Source of the DNA: Pseudoduganella armeniaca | GTDB taxonomy: Bacteria; Pseudomonadota; Gammaproteobacteria; Burkholderiales; Burkholderiaceae_D | NCBI RefSeq assembly: GCF_003028855.1 | Contig: NZ_CP028324.1 | Coordinates: forward strand, 2,356,001 to 2,420,000 | Reading direction: 5' to 3' | DNA: 64,000 nucleotides | Shown here: piece after piece, positions 1-10,745 of the stretch | Layout of the letters: the number at the start of each line of letters is the position of its first letter | Position numbering within the stretch: position 1 is the first letter of the stretch | Translations under genes and position numbers: made by a program | The notes under the pieces: model-generated | What the model was told of the DNA's origin: nothing | The model's database searches: none | The model's input: the letters and a program-made list of their open reading frames with translations, nothing else

Positions 1-52
1 GCGTGAAATCGGAAAACTGGAGGTAGTGCTTGATCGGTTTTTGGATAGACAT
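1..52 (-). CDS. argF: Ornithine carbamoyltransferase, N-terminal fragment
   Basis: Only the first 17 codons lie in the window; the gene runs off the left edge. The ATG at 52-50 opens with MSIQKPIKHYLQFSDFT. The RHYLQF.DF-type start is typical of betaproteobacterial ornithine carbamoyltransferase, which condenses carbamoyl phosphate and ornithine to citrulline in cytoplasmic arginine synthesis. No catalytic motif (such as STRT) is within reach, so the call rests on the N-terminus alone. It is downstream of and codirectional with the histidine kinase gene, about 70 bases away. Another protein with a similar start cannot be excluded. Confidence 0.6.
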   Translation of the reverse strand, partial: MSIQKPIKHYLQFSDFT

Positions 53-120
53 GATCACTTCGGTTTTGTGCCGGGGGCACCCCGGGGGCCCAGCTTAGCA
101 AATCAATTATATGATGTTTT

Positions 121-2943
<2,823 letters not shown>

Positions 2944-2970
2944 GGCGGCCCTGGCTGGAGTGGTGGTGGT

Positions 2971-3864
2971 CTAGTACAGCGTTTGCGAGGATTCGTGCAG
3001 CAACTGGCCGTACAGCTCGTGCCGCATCGGCGCGATCTTGCCGGCGCCGACGGCGTCGAGGATGGCGCACTGCGGTTCGGCCAGGTGGCGGCAGTTGTAG
3101 TACTTGCAGCCGCCGAGGTAGGGCTTGAAGTCGCGGAAGGCCCGTTCTAGCATGCCTTCCGACAGGTGGTACAGGCCGAACTCCTGGAAGCCGGGCGAGT
3201 CGATCACGCTGGCGCCGCCGGAGAGGTGGTACAGCCGGGTGAACGTCGTGGTGTGCTTGCCCGTATCGAGCTTGGCCGAGATCTCGCGCGTGGCGATGTC
3301 GGCATCCGGCACCAGCAGGTTGATCAGCGACGACTTGCCCATGCCGGACTGGCCGATCAAAATCGTCGACTGGCCGTCCAGCAGCGGCGCCAGCTCGGCC
3401 ACCGCTGCGTCCGGCCGCGACTTGGCCGAGACCTCGTGCACCGGGTAGCCCATCGCGGCGTACACCTGCAGCCGCGTGCGGGCCTGCGCCAGGTTGTCCG
3501 CGACGTCCACCTTGTTCAGCACCAGCCGCACGGCGATGCCGGCCGCCTCGGCGGCCACCGTGGCGCGCGACACCAGGTCGTCCGAGAAGCTCGGTTCCGT
3601 GGCCACGACGATGAACAGCTGCGTCACGTTGGCCGCCAGCAGCTTGGACTTGTACTGGTCGGAGCGGTACAGCAGGGTCTTGCGCTCCTGTATCTTGTCG
3701 ATCACCGCCTGGTCGGGCGACGTGAAGGTGACGTCGACGATGTCGCCCACGGCCACGTTGGTCTTCTTGCCGCGCGTGACGCACTGCACGTGGCTGCCGT
3801 CGACGTCGGCCAGGTAGTGGCGGCCGTGGGCGGCGATGACGATGCCGGTTTTCTGCTGCTTCAT
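2971..3864 (-). CDS. rsgA: Small ribosomal subunit biogenesis GTPase RsgA
   Basis: Circularly permuted GTPase of 297 residues, the usual length, that checks late 30S subunit maturation. An N-terminal OB-fold (to about 70) precedes the permuted G domain: G4 NKVD near 118, Walker A GQSGMGKSS near 168-176, and G3 DSPGF near 222. A C-terminal zinc knuckle shows Cys-X5-Cys-X-His-X6-Cys (CKYYNCRH...C, about 250-265). All hallmark residues are present. Its ATG overlaps the stop of the M48 protease gene as ATGA, so translational coupling is likely. This protease-rsgA order next to orn is common in Burkholderiales. Confidence 0.97.
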   Translation of the reverse strand: MKQQKTGIVIAAHGRHYLADVDGSHVQCVTRGKKTNVAVGDIVDVTFTSPDQAVIDKIQERKTLLYRSDQYKSKLLAANVTQLFIVVATEPSFSDDLVSRATVAAEAAGIAVRLVLNKVDVADNLAQARTRLQVYAAMGYPVHEVSAKSRPDAAVAELAPLLDGQSTILIGQSGMGKSSLINLLVPDADIATREISAKLDTGKHTTTFTRLYHLSGGASVIDSPGFQEFGLYHLSEGMLERAFRDFKPYLGGCKYYNCRHLAEPQCAILDAVGAGKIAPMRHELYGQLLHESSQTLY

Positions 3865-5129
3865 TGGGCCGCCATGTTCAGGTGCCGGATGCGGATCGAG
3901 GCCGGCGGGTGCGAGTCGTAGAACGCCGAGTGCAGCGGGTCGGGCGTCAGGGTGGAGGCATTGTCCTCGTACAGCTTGACGAGGGCCGCGACCAGGTCGG
4001 CGCGGCTGGCGTGGCGGGCGGCAAACGCGTCCGCCTCGAATTCGTGCTTGCGCGAGCCCAGCGAGGCCAGCGGCGAGAACAGGAAGGTGAACACCGGCAG
4101 GGCCAGCATGAACAGGATCAGCGCCAGCGCGTCGTTCGACTGGCCGGGCGCGATGATGGGCGAGACGCCCAGGCCCGTGTAGAACCAGACCTGGTTCTTC
4201 AGCCAGCCCAGGAGGGCAAGGAACGCCAGCGACAGGGCGAACATCATGGCGATGCGCTTGACGATGTGCTTCAACTTGAAGTGACCCAGCTCGTGCGCCA
4301 GCACGGCCTCGATCTCGGCCGGCGACAGGCGCGCCAGCAAGGTATCGAAGAACACGATGCGCTTGTTGGCGCCAAAGCCGGAGAAGTAGGCGTTGCCGTG
4401 GGCGCTGCGCTTGGAGCCGTCCATCACGAACAGGCCCTTGGAGGCGAAGCCCACGCGCGTCATCAGGCCTTCGATGCGGGTCTTCAGCGACGCGTCGGCC
4501 AGCGGTGTGAACTTATTGAACAGGGGCGCGATGACGGTCGGATACAGCACCATCACCAGCAGCTGGAAGCCGGTCCAGACCAGCCAGGCGTACAGCCACC
4601 ACAGGTCGCCCGCGCGGTCCATCAGCGTCAGGATCACCCACAGCAGCGGCAGGCCAAGCGCCGCGGCGACCAGGGTGTTCTTGGCCATGTCGGCGAAGAA
4701 CAGGCCTGGTGTCATCTTGTTGAAGCCGAAGCGCTGTTCCAGGCCGAACTGGCGGTAATAGTCGAACGGCAGGTCGATCATGCCGGACACCAGGCCGAAC
4801 GCAACGATCAGCCCAAGCTGGTAAGCCATGCCGCCACCGGTGGCGCCGAACACCTGCACGGACAGCCACTGCAGGCCGCCCAGCAAGGTGAAGCCGACCA
4901 GCACGGCACTGTTGACGAGCAGGGTGACGAGGCCGAACTTGGTGCGCGCCACCGTGTAGTCGGCGGCCTTCTGGTGCGCGTCCAGGGGGATTTTCTCGGC
5001 AAATTCGGCCGGCACGGCGTCGCGGTGGCGCAGCACGTGGCGGATGTGGCGCGAGGCCAGCCAGAAGCGCACCGCCAGCATCAGCGCCAGGAAGGCGACA
5101 AACAAAATCGAAAACGCGTGTGAATACAT
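3861..5129 (-). CDS. M48 family membrane metalloprotease (Ste24/CAAX prenyl protease type)
   Basis: Integral membrane zinc protease of 422 residues. The catalytic motif HELGH is near residue 278 (VLAHELGHFKLKH) and the third zinc ligand sits in KHEFEADAFAARHA near 361, as in Ste24/CAAX protease 1. Several hydrophobic segments flank the active site (start to about 30, 70-120, 155-215, 300-345). In bacteria, which lack prenylated CAAX substrates, these enzymes are thought to act in membrane protein quality control; the substrate here is unknown. It starts 48 bases from divergent orn and overlaps rsgA downstream by four bases. Confidence 0.92.
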   Translation of the reverse strand: MYSHAFSILFVAFLALMLAVRFWLASRHIRHVLRHRDAVPAEFAEKIPLDAHQKAADYTVARTKFGLVTLLVNSAVLVGFTLLGGLQWLSVQVFGATGGGMAYQLGLIVAFGLVSGMIDLPFDYYRQFGLEQRFGFNKMTPGLFFADMAKNTLVAAALGLPLLWVILTLMDRAGDLWWLYAWLVWTGFQLLVMVLYPTVIAPLFNKFTPLADASLKTRIEGLMTRVGFASKGLFVMDGSKRSAHGNAYFSGFGANKRIVFFDTLLARLSPAEIEAVLAHELGHFKLKHIVKRIAMMFALSLAFLALLGWLKNQVWFYTGLGVSPIIAPGQSNDALALILFMLALPVFTFLFSPLASLGSRKHEFEADAFAARHASRADLVAALVKLYEDNASTLTPDPLHSAFYDSHPPASIRIRHLNMAAQ

Positions 5130-5177
5130 TCTATGCCTGTGAGAAAATGGCGGTCTTGTTTAGGCCAAGAGATAATT

Positions 5178-5765
5178 ATGTCACAAGAGAACGAAACTAC
5201 CGCGCTGCAGCAAGCTCCGCAACGTCCCAATGAAATGAACCTGGTGTGGGTCGACATGGAAATGACGGGCCTGGAGCCCGACACCGACCGCATCATCGAG
5301 GTCGCCATCGTCGTCACCGACATGCACCTGAACGTGCTGGCCGAAGGCCCGGTGCTGGTGATCCACCAGTCCGACGCCACGCTCGATGCGATGGACTCGT
5401 GGAACAAGGGCACGCACGGCCGCTCCGGCCTGATCGACAAGGTCAAGGCCTCCACCGTGACGGAAGAGCAGGCCGAGGCCGAGCTGATCGCGTTCATGAA
5501 GCAGTGGGTGCCGGCCGGTAAATCGCCGATGTGCGGCAACACGATCGGCCAGGACCGCCGCTTCATGGTGCGCTACATGCCGAAGCTCGAAGCGTTCTTC
5601 CACTATCGGAACGTGGACGTGTCGACCATCAAGGAACTGTGCCGCCGCTGGAAGCCGGAAGTCATCAGCGGCTTCAAGAAGGCGCAGAAGCACACGGCGC
5701 TGGCCGACATCCTCGAATCGATCGAGGAACTGAAGTACTACCGCGAGCACTTTATTAAGCTGTGA
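5178..5765 (+). CDS. orn: Oligoribonuclease
   Basis: 3'-5' exoribonuclease of 195 residues that degrades the shortest RNA fragments and pGpG, the last step of c-di-GMP breakdown. It belongs to the DEDDh family: WVDMEMTGL supplies the first Asp/Glu pair, GNTIGQDRRFM the second Asp, and KHTALADI the catalytic His and last Asp. I start it at the ATG at 5178, preceded by an AAGAGA ribosome site. An upstream in-frame start at 5133 would add 15 unconserved residues. The N-terminal dozen residues (Gln/Glu-rich) are an extra leader relative to E. coli Orn. It is divergent from the M48 protease gene. Confidence 0.97.
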   Translation: MSQENETTALQQAPQRPNEMNLVWVDMEMTGLEPDTDRIIEVAIVVTDMHLNVLAEGPVLVIHQSDATLDAMDSWNKGTHGRSGLIDKVKASTVTEEQAEAELIAFMKQWVPAGKSPMCGNTIGQDRRFMVRYMPKLEAFFHYRNVDVSTIKELCRRWKPEVISGFKKAQKHTALADILESIEELKYYREHFIKL

Positions 5766-5823
5766 TGTGCAAGCTGTAATGCGCAAGCTGTACTGCGCAA
5801 GCTGCCGGGCCAGGCCCGGCAGC
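5766..5823 (+). repeat. Direct repeats and hairpin after orn
   Basis: Immediately after the orn stop there are three imperfect copies of a 14-base unit (core GCAAGCTGTA) at 5768-5803. They are followed by a near-perfect palindrome at 5801-5823 with 11-base arms of GCTGCCGGGCC. No T-run follows, so it is not a classical intrinsic terminator. It sits between the convergent ends of orn and the UPF0149 gene and may still act as a 3'-end stabiliser. Confidence 0.5.
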
Positions 5824-5830
5824 CCTGCCG

Positions 5831-6526
5831 TCACTCCGCCTGGCCGGCGCCGCAGCACTTCTTGTATTTTTTGCCACTGCCGCAAGGGCAGTCGTCGTTG
5901 CGGCCCACTTTCGGCTCGTCGCGCTTGACGGTGCCGACGGCGGCCTTGCGGCGCGGTACCCAGAACTTGTGGATCGCCGGCAGGTTGGCCTCGATCGCCA
6001 GGGCCAGCTTGTGCGCCTTGACGGGGTCTTCCACTTCCGGCAGTTCTTCTTCGGCGATCTCGTCCGCGCCCAGCAGGTAGATCGGGCGCATCAGGTCGGC
6101 GATTTCCGAATCGAAGATCTCGTCCCACGAGCCTGCGCGCAGCTCCATGCCCTCCCAGAAGCCCCAGCACCATGCCTCGGCGTCGATCAGCATCTGGCCT
6201 TCGTGCTCGTGCTCGACGAACAGCGGTTCGAATTCCTTCGGTGCCACCTCGAAGGTGACCAGCACTTCGTTCATGAAGCGCATGATCAGGTTCAGGATGC
6301 GTTCCTCTTCCTTGCCATTTTTGAATTTCGGCGCCTGCTTGCCGTCCTCGCCCCATACGCGCGGCAGCCACTCGGCCGGCATGATGGTTTCCGGGCCGAT
6401 CGCGATGGCCGTCAGGTAGCCGTGCAGGTGGTCCATCGTCATCGAGTCTTCCGGGCTGCGTTCGCCCAGCAGGAATTGATCCAGTTCGTCGAATTCTTTT
6501 TCGGAAAGGGGCTGGTCGAGTTGCAT
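5831..6526 (-). CDS. UPF0149/YecA family protein with C-terminal SEC-C motif
   Basis: Soluble protein of 231 residues. The N-terminal and central part (LSEKEFDELDQFLL, DHLHGYLTAIAIGPETIMPAEWLP, CWGFWEGME) matches the UPF0149/YgfB-like helical fold. The C-terminus carries a SEC-C zinc motif (GRNDDCPCGSGKKYKKCC, about residues 207-225), as in the C-terminal tail of SecA, where it binds zinc. Its function is not established. I start at the ATG at 6526; an in-frame TTG seven codons upstream is the only longer option. It is divergent from the SrkA gene with about 60 bases between starts. Confidence 0.88.
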   Translation of the reverse strand: MQLDQPLSEKEFDELDQFLLGERSPEDSMTMDHLHGYLTAIAIGPETIMPAEWLPRVWGEDGKQAPKFKNGKEEERILNLIMRFMNEVLVTFEVAPKEFEPLFVEHEHEGQMLIDAEAWCWGFWEGMELRAGSWDEIFDSEIADLMRPIYLLGADEIAEEELPEVEDPVKAHKLALAIEANLPAIHKFWVPRRKAAVGTVKRDEPKVGRNDDCPCGSGKKYKKCCGAGQAE

Positions 6527-6588
6527 GATAGTGCCTGTTCTGTTCAAAGTAATCCGACAGTATACGCGCTGCGCCTTACAATGGCGAC

Positions 6589-7587
6589 ATGACGCAACCG
6601 ACTACCGCACCATCCCATCCGTTCGCAGCGCTCGACCCCGACCGCGTGCTGGACGCCCTGGCCAGCGTGGGCCTGCACGGCGACGGCCGGCTGCTGGCCT
6701 TGAACAGCTACGAGAACCGGGTCTACCAGGTGGGCATCGAGGACGGCAAGCCCGTCGTCGCCAAGTTCTACCGGCCGGAACGCTGGAGCGACGCGGCCAT
6801 CCTGGAAGAGCATGCCTTCATGGCCGAGCTGCACGAGCGCGAGATTCCCGTCGTGCCGGCACAGGTGCTGGCTGGCCGTACGCTGCACGAGTTCGATGGC
6901 TACCGCTTCGCCGTGTTCGACCGCCACGGCGGCCGCGCGCCGGAACTGGACCGGCCCGAGGTACTGGAGTGGACCGGCCGCTTCATCGGCCGCATCCATG
7001 CGGTCGGCGCCGCGCGGCCATTCGCGCACCGGCCGGCGCTGGACGTGCAAACCTTCGGCATCGAGTCGCGCGACTACCTGTTGGCCGAGGGCTTCATCCC
7101 GCCCGAGCTGGTGGAGGCCTACCGCAGCGTGGCCGACCAGGCGCTGGACGGGGTCCGGCGCTGCTACGACCGGGCCGGCGACGTGGCGCTGCTGCGCCTG
7201 CACGGCGATTGCCATGGCGGCAACGTGCTGTGGACGGACGCGGGCCCGCACTTCGTCGATTTCGACGATGCGCGCATGGGCCCGGCGGTGCAGGACTTGT
7301 GGATGATGCTGTCCGGCGAACGGGGCGACATGGTGCGCCAGCTGTCCGATATCCTGGCGGGCTACGAGAACTTCATGGAATTCGACGCGCGCCAGCTTTA
7401 TCTCGTGGAAGCGCTGCGCACCTTGCGCCTGCTGCACTACGCGGCCTGGCTGGCACGCCGCTGGGACGATCCGGCGTTTCCCGCCGCCTTCCCATGGTTT
7501 AACACGCAACGCTACTGGCAGGATCGCATCCTGGAGCTGCGCGAGCAGGTGGCGCTGATGGACGAGCCGCCGCTGTGGCCCGTCTAG
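6589..7587 (+). CDS. srkA: Stress response serine/threonine kinase SrkA (YihE)
   Basis: Cytoplasmic protein kinase of the choline-kinase-like fold, 332 residues, close to E. coli SrkA/YihE, which counters stress-induced cell death. Visible features are the N-terminal SYENRVYQVG strand pair, the phosphate-binding lysine in KPVVAKFYRPERW, the catalytic loop LHGDCHGGNVLW near 204-215 (Asp acceptor, Asn for Mg), and the DFG-equivalent FVDFDDARMGP near 222. E. coli srkA is followed by dsbA; here it is not, and a coiled-coil gene follows. Confidence 0.93.
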   Translation: MTQPTTAPSHPFAALDPDRVLDALASVGLHGDGRLLALNSYENRVYQVGIEDGKPVVAKFYRPERWSDAAILEEHAFMAELHEREIPVVPAQVLAGRTLHEFDGYRFAVFDRHGGRAPELDRPEVLEWTGRFIGRIHAVGAARPFAHRPALDVQTFGIESRDYLLAEGFIPPELVEAYRSVADQALDGVRRCYDRAGDVALLRLHGDCHGGNVLWTDAGPHFVDFDDARMGPAVQDLWMMLSGERGDMVRQLSDILAGYENFMEFDARQLYLVEALRTLRLLHYAAWLARRWDDPAFPAAFPWFNTQRYWQDRILELREQVALMDEPPLWPV

Positions 7588-7683
7588 CGTGGTGTTATCA
7601 AACAGGCATGCGAGCTCAACAGGCGAATTGACGGCAAAAAGCCACTCTGCTTGAACGGTTGACTGGACTGGAGGGGACTGATA

Positions 7684-9894
7684 ATGGCAACTCGGAAACC
7701 AAACCCGCCCACGAGACCCGACATGCACGCACTTGCCCAACCACCTGCCGCCGACTATTCCGCCGACCTGCCGGAAGGCGATGCCTACGACGGCGCGGGC
7801 GACGGCAACGCGGCGCCTGCCGATGCTGGCCGTGCCGATACAGGCCGTGCCGATACAGGCCGTGCGGACATGGAATTGCGCGCGATCCAGCAGGCCATCG
7901 CCCGCGTGGAAGCGGAAGCCAAGGCCGCGTGCGCCGCCGAAAACCGCGCCCACGCGGAAGCGCGTGCCCGCGCGCTGGCCGAGGACCGGGCCGCGATGGA
8001 CGCCGCCGCGGCCGCCGTCGCGCTGCAGAACGCGCAAGCCGCCGAGCAGGTCATCGCCGCCAATCGCGAACGCCTGGAAAGCCTGCGGGCGGCGGCCCAG
8101 GCCAGCGTGGCGCAACTGGAAGCGGTCAAGCAGGAAACGGCCGAGCTACGCGCCCGCGTGGAAGCCGACAACCAGATTCGCCTCGCCGCCGAGCAGCGCG
8201 CCCGCGCCGAGGAGGAAAGCCGGCGCCGCGCCGCCGAGCAGGTGGAAGCGGAAGCCCATCTGGCCGAGCAGGCCGCCCGCGCCGCCGATGAACTGAAAAA
8301 GCATACCGAGCAGGCCCGCATGCAGGCCGCCGAGCGCGTTGCCGCCGTGCAGGCCGCCAAGGACGAAGTGGTGGGCATCGCCAGCGCGGATGCGCGCATG
8401 GCCACGCTGGCGCGCGAACGCGAACGCCAGGCCTACGGCGCGCGCCAGACCGCGCAGCAGCTGGTCGAGGCGGAATCGGAGGCGCTGGAGGCGACGCGCC
8501 AGCGCGAACGCGCCGACCAGGTCGCGCTGGAATCGGCCTTCAAGCGCGCCGCCGCCGAAGTGCACGCGGCCGAGGAGGCGCGGGCGCTGGCCCACCTGGA
8601 GCAGGAGCGCGAGGCGATCGCGCTGGCCAAGGCCGAATCGGACCGCAGCGCCGCCATGTCGCTGCACCTGCGCCTGCAGACGGAAAAGGAAATGCGCGAC
8701 GCGGCCCAGCACCGCGAGCGCCTGGAAGCGATGGCCGCCACCACGGCGCAAGCCCGGCGCGACGCCGACGCGCGCATCCTGGCCGCGACGGAAGCCCGCA
8801 TCGAAGCCGACCGCCAGCTGCACATGGTGGCGCAGGCCCGCGCCGAGGCCGAGCAGCAGGCCCAGGTCGAGACGCAGGCCCGTGTCGAGGCGGAGACCGT
8901 GGCGACGGAAGCGGCACGCCAGCGCCGCGCCGCCGAGCAGGCCGCCGCCGAGGCGGCGCGTGCCGACGCGGAGGAGCACCAGCGCGCCACCGTCATCGCG
9001 GAAGAGCAGGCGCGCCAGCGCCAGGCCGCCGTCGACCTGGTCAAGGCCCGCAACGAGGCGGAGGCACGTGAACTGGTGGCGCTGACCGAGCATGCGGCCG
9101 CGCACGAGGCGGCCAACGCCATCGCTCAGGAAAAGGCCGAACACGCGGCGCGTCTGCTGGCGGCCGAGCAGGCCCGTGCCGCCGCCGAGCGTACGGCCAT
9201 CGAGGCGCTGAAGGCGCGTCTGGCGGAAGAGGAGCGCGCCACCGCGGCGGCCGAGGCGCGTGCCGCGGCGGAGCGCGAGCAGGCCGAGGCCTTCGCCCGC
9301 AACGCGGCGGCCGATGCGCTGCGCCAGCAGGCAGTGCAGGAAGAGGCGGCGGCGCTGCGCGCGCTGGCCGAACAGAACGAGGTGGAAGCGCGCCAGAAGC
9401 AATTGGCCGCGCAAGCCGCGACGGCGCAGGCGCGCCTGGCGGTGGAGCTGTCGGAAGTGCACAAGGAACGCGCCCGCGCCGAGCAGGACAAGGCGGCCAC
9501 CGCCGAGGCGCTGTTGCAGGCCGAACGCGAGTACGTCGAGAAGGAACGCCAGGGCCAGGCCCTGCTGGCGGCGCGCCTGGCGCAGGAGCAGGCCGCCGCC
9601 GCGGCCGAGGAACGCGCCGCGCGCGCCATCGAAAGCCGGCTGGCGGCGCAGGCCGAGGCCGTGCGTGCGGCCGAGGAGCGGGCGCTGGCGGAAGAACAGG
9701 AAGCGCAAGCGGCACGCCAGCTGGCGCAGGCGGAACGGGAAGCGGCGCTGGCGGCCCAGGACAAGGCGGCACGGCAGCAGGCCCTGATGGCGACCGCCCA
9801 GGCGCACGCGGCGTTGCAGCGCAAGGCGGCCGATGCGGCGCTGTTGTTGCTGGTGGCGAAGCGCAAATTGCTCGAAGCCGACGGCGGCGTGTGA
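7684..9894 (+). CDS. Ala/Glu/Arg-rich coiled-coil protein of unknown function
   Basis: A 736-residue protein made almost entirely of Ala, Glu, Arg, Gln and Lys. From about residue 60 to the end it reads as one continuous helical coiled coil (repeats like AEAEARAAAEREQAEAFARN). The N-terminus holds a short tandem GRADT repeat (15-base DNA unit, about 7826-7870). No signal peptide or membrane segment is seen. The start ATG has a clear GGAGGGG site. Composition like this occurs in cytoskeletal coiled-coil-rich proteins and TolA-like linkers, but I do not recognise a family. Strongly biased antisense ORFs here reflect the codon bias. Its last 17 or so codons are duplicated twice downstream. Confidence 0.75.
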   Translation: MATRKPNPPTRPDMHALAQPPAADYSADLPEGDAYDGAGDGNAAPADAGRADTGRADTGRADMELRAIQQAIARVEAEAKAACAAENRAHAEARARALAEDRAAMDAAAAAVALQNAQAAEQVIAANRERLESLRAAAQASVAQLEAVKQETAELRARVEADNQIRLAAEQRARAEEESRRRAAEQVEAEAHLAEQAARAADELKKHTEQARMQAAERVAAVQAAKDEVVGIASADARMATLARERERQAYGARQTAQQLVEAESEALEATRQRERADQVALESAFKRAAAEVHAAEEARALAHLEQEREAIALAKAESDRSAAMSLHLRLQTEKEMRDAAQHRERLEAMAATTAQARRDADARILAATEARIEADRQLHMVAQARAEAEQQAQVETQARVEAETVATEAARQRRAAEQAAAEAARADAEEHQRATVIAEEQARQRQAAVDLVKARNEAEARELVALTEHAAAHEAANAIAQEKAEHAARLLAAEQARAAAERTAIEALKARLAEEERATAAAEARAAAEREQAEAFARNAAADALRQQAVQEEAAALRALAEQNEVEARQKQLAAQAATAQARLAVELSEVHKERARAEQDKAATAEALLQAEREYVEKERQGQALLAARLAQEQAAAAAEERAARAIESRLAAQAEAVRAAEERALAEEQEAQAARQLAQAEREAALAAQDKAARQQALMATAQAHAALQRKAADAALLLLVAKRKLLEADGGV

Positions 9895-10260
9895 GGTTTT
9901 GGGGACTGTCCCTTCGGGACTGTCCCCGGTTTTCATCCGCGGCGCAGACGACATCGATTAAAACCGGGGTCAGTCCCCGATGGGGACAGACCCCAAGCCT
10001 GCAAACTGTAGCGGCATGCTACTCAGTTGCTGCTGGTGGCGAAGCGCAAATTGCTGGAAGCCGACGGCGGCGTGTGAGGTTTTGGGGACTGTCCCTTCGG
10101 GACTGTCCCCGGTTTTCATCCGCGGCGCAGACGACATCGATTAAAACCGGGGTCAGTCCCGATGGGGACAGACCCCAAGCCTGCAAACTGTAGCGGCATG
10201 CTACCCAGTTGCTGCTGGTGGCGAAGCGCAAATTGCTGGAAGCCGACGGCGGCGTGTGAG
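9844..10260 (+). repeat. 183-bp tandem repeat spanning the 3' end of the coiled-coil gene
   Basis: The last ~50 bases of the coiled-coil gene plus a palindrome-rich spacer are repeated with a period of 183 then 182 bases. The stop-codon context (GGCGGCGTGTGAG) recurs at about 9884, 10067 and 10249. Copies 2 and 3 agree with each other (GCTGGAAGCC) where copy 1 has GCTCGAAGCC. The spacer contains a long inverted repeat with CCGGTTTT/AAAACCGG arms and GGGGACTGTCCC-type half-sites. The third copy is partial. No gene lies in this 444-base stretch (9895-10338). Confidence 0.9.
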
Positions 10261-10266
10261 ACCCAA

Positions 10267-10319
10267 GGGGACAGGCACCGTTCTTCGGGTCTTCGACCCG
10301 AAGAACGGTGCCTGTCCCC
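10267..10319 (+). repeat. Perfect 25-bp-arm palindrome (GGGGACAGGC family)
   Basis: Perfect inverted repeat with 25-base arms and a 3-base loop TTC. Outer arms are GGGGACAGGCACC/GGTGCCTGTCCCC and the inner stem is CGGGTC/GACCCG. It lies just downstream of the 183-bp repeat and about 20 bases from the stop of the gene at 10339. It may double as a terminator-like hairpin; there is a short T-run about 4 bases further on. Related copies are at 21354, 27396, 30890 and 30969. Confidence 0.9.
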
Positions 10320-10338
10320 GGTGTTTTTCTGCTGCGGC

Positions 10339-10707
10339 CTACTGCACCGTCACCTTCTCGACGTAATACTCGGTCTCGCCGAAGCACGCCGTCGGCACGC
10401 CCTTGTGCTGGGCGTACGACAGGTTGACGCGCTTGCCCATGGCCGCCGTCAGTTGCGCGGCGACGGCGTCGTCGCGCACGCTGAATTCGAACTTCTCGGG
10501 AATCGCGCCCGGCATCGAGGTCAGCAGGATTTCGCCCTCCCACGTCTTGCAGATCCAGCCCCGTTTCGAGAACTTCTGCAGGAAGCCGGCCCGTTCGCCT
10601 TCCGAATAGGAGAAATTGAGCGTCACCATGGCCCAGGCCCACAGGACCAGGGCGGCGGCCACGACAAGGCCGATCAGGATGAGGATGAGGCGCGAGGAGC
10701 GGGTCAT
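10339..10707 (-). CDS. Small membrane-anchored conserved protein
   Basis: A 122-residue protein with one N-terminal hydrophobic segment (about residues 7-30) and a soluble, probably periplasmic, domain containing YSEGERAGFLQKFSKRGWICKTWEGE and a later FEFSVRDDAVAAQL. Similar small proteins occur across Burkholderiales; some carry a 6-phosphogluconate dehydrogenase label that the sequence does not justify. Function unknown. Two cysteines (about 53 and 109) could pair. It is downstream of and codirectional with the DUF475 gene, 38 bases away. Confidence 0.75.
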   Translation of the reverse strand: MTRSSRLILILIGLVVAAALVLWAWAMVTLNFSYSEGERAGFLQKFSKRGWICKTWEGEILLTSMPGAIPEKFEFSVRDDAVAAQLTAAMGKRVNLSYAQHKGVPTACFGETEYYVEKVTVQ

Positions 10708-10745
10708 AGGCTGGGCCGTGAGTTGAAAGCCGTGATATTACTGCA

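Noticed and set aside
7826..7875. Possible CRISPR-like short repeats
   Set aside because: They are contiguous 15-base units coding GRADT, without spacers or cas genes.
8146..9954. 602-residue frame antisense to the coiled-coil gene
   Set aside because: It reads Leu/Gly/Arg-rich nonsense opposite a helical repeat with a good ribosome site on the plus strand.
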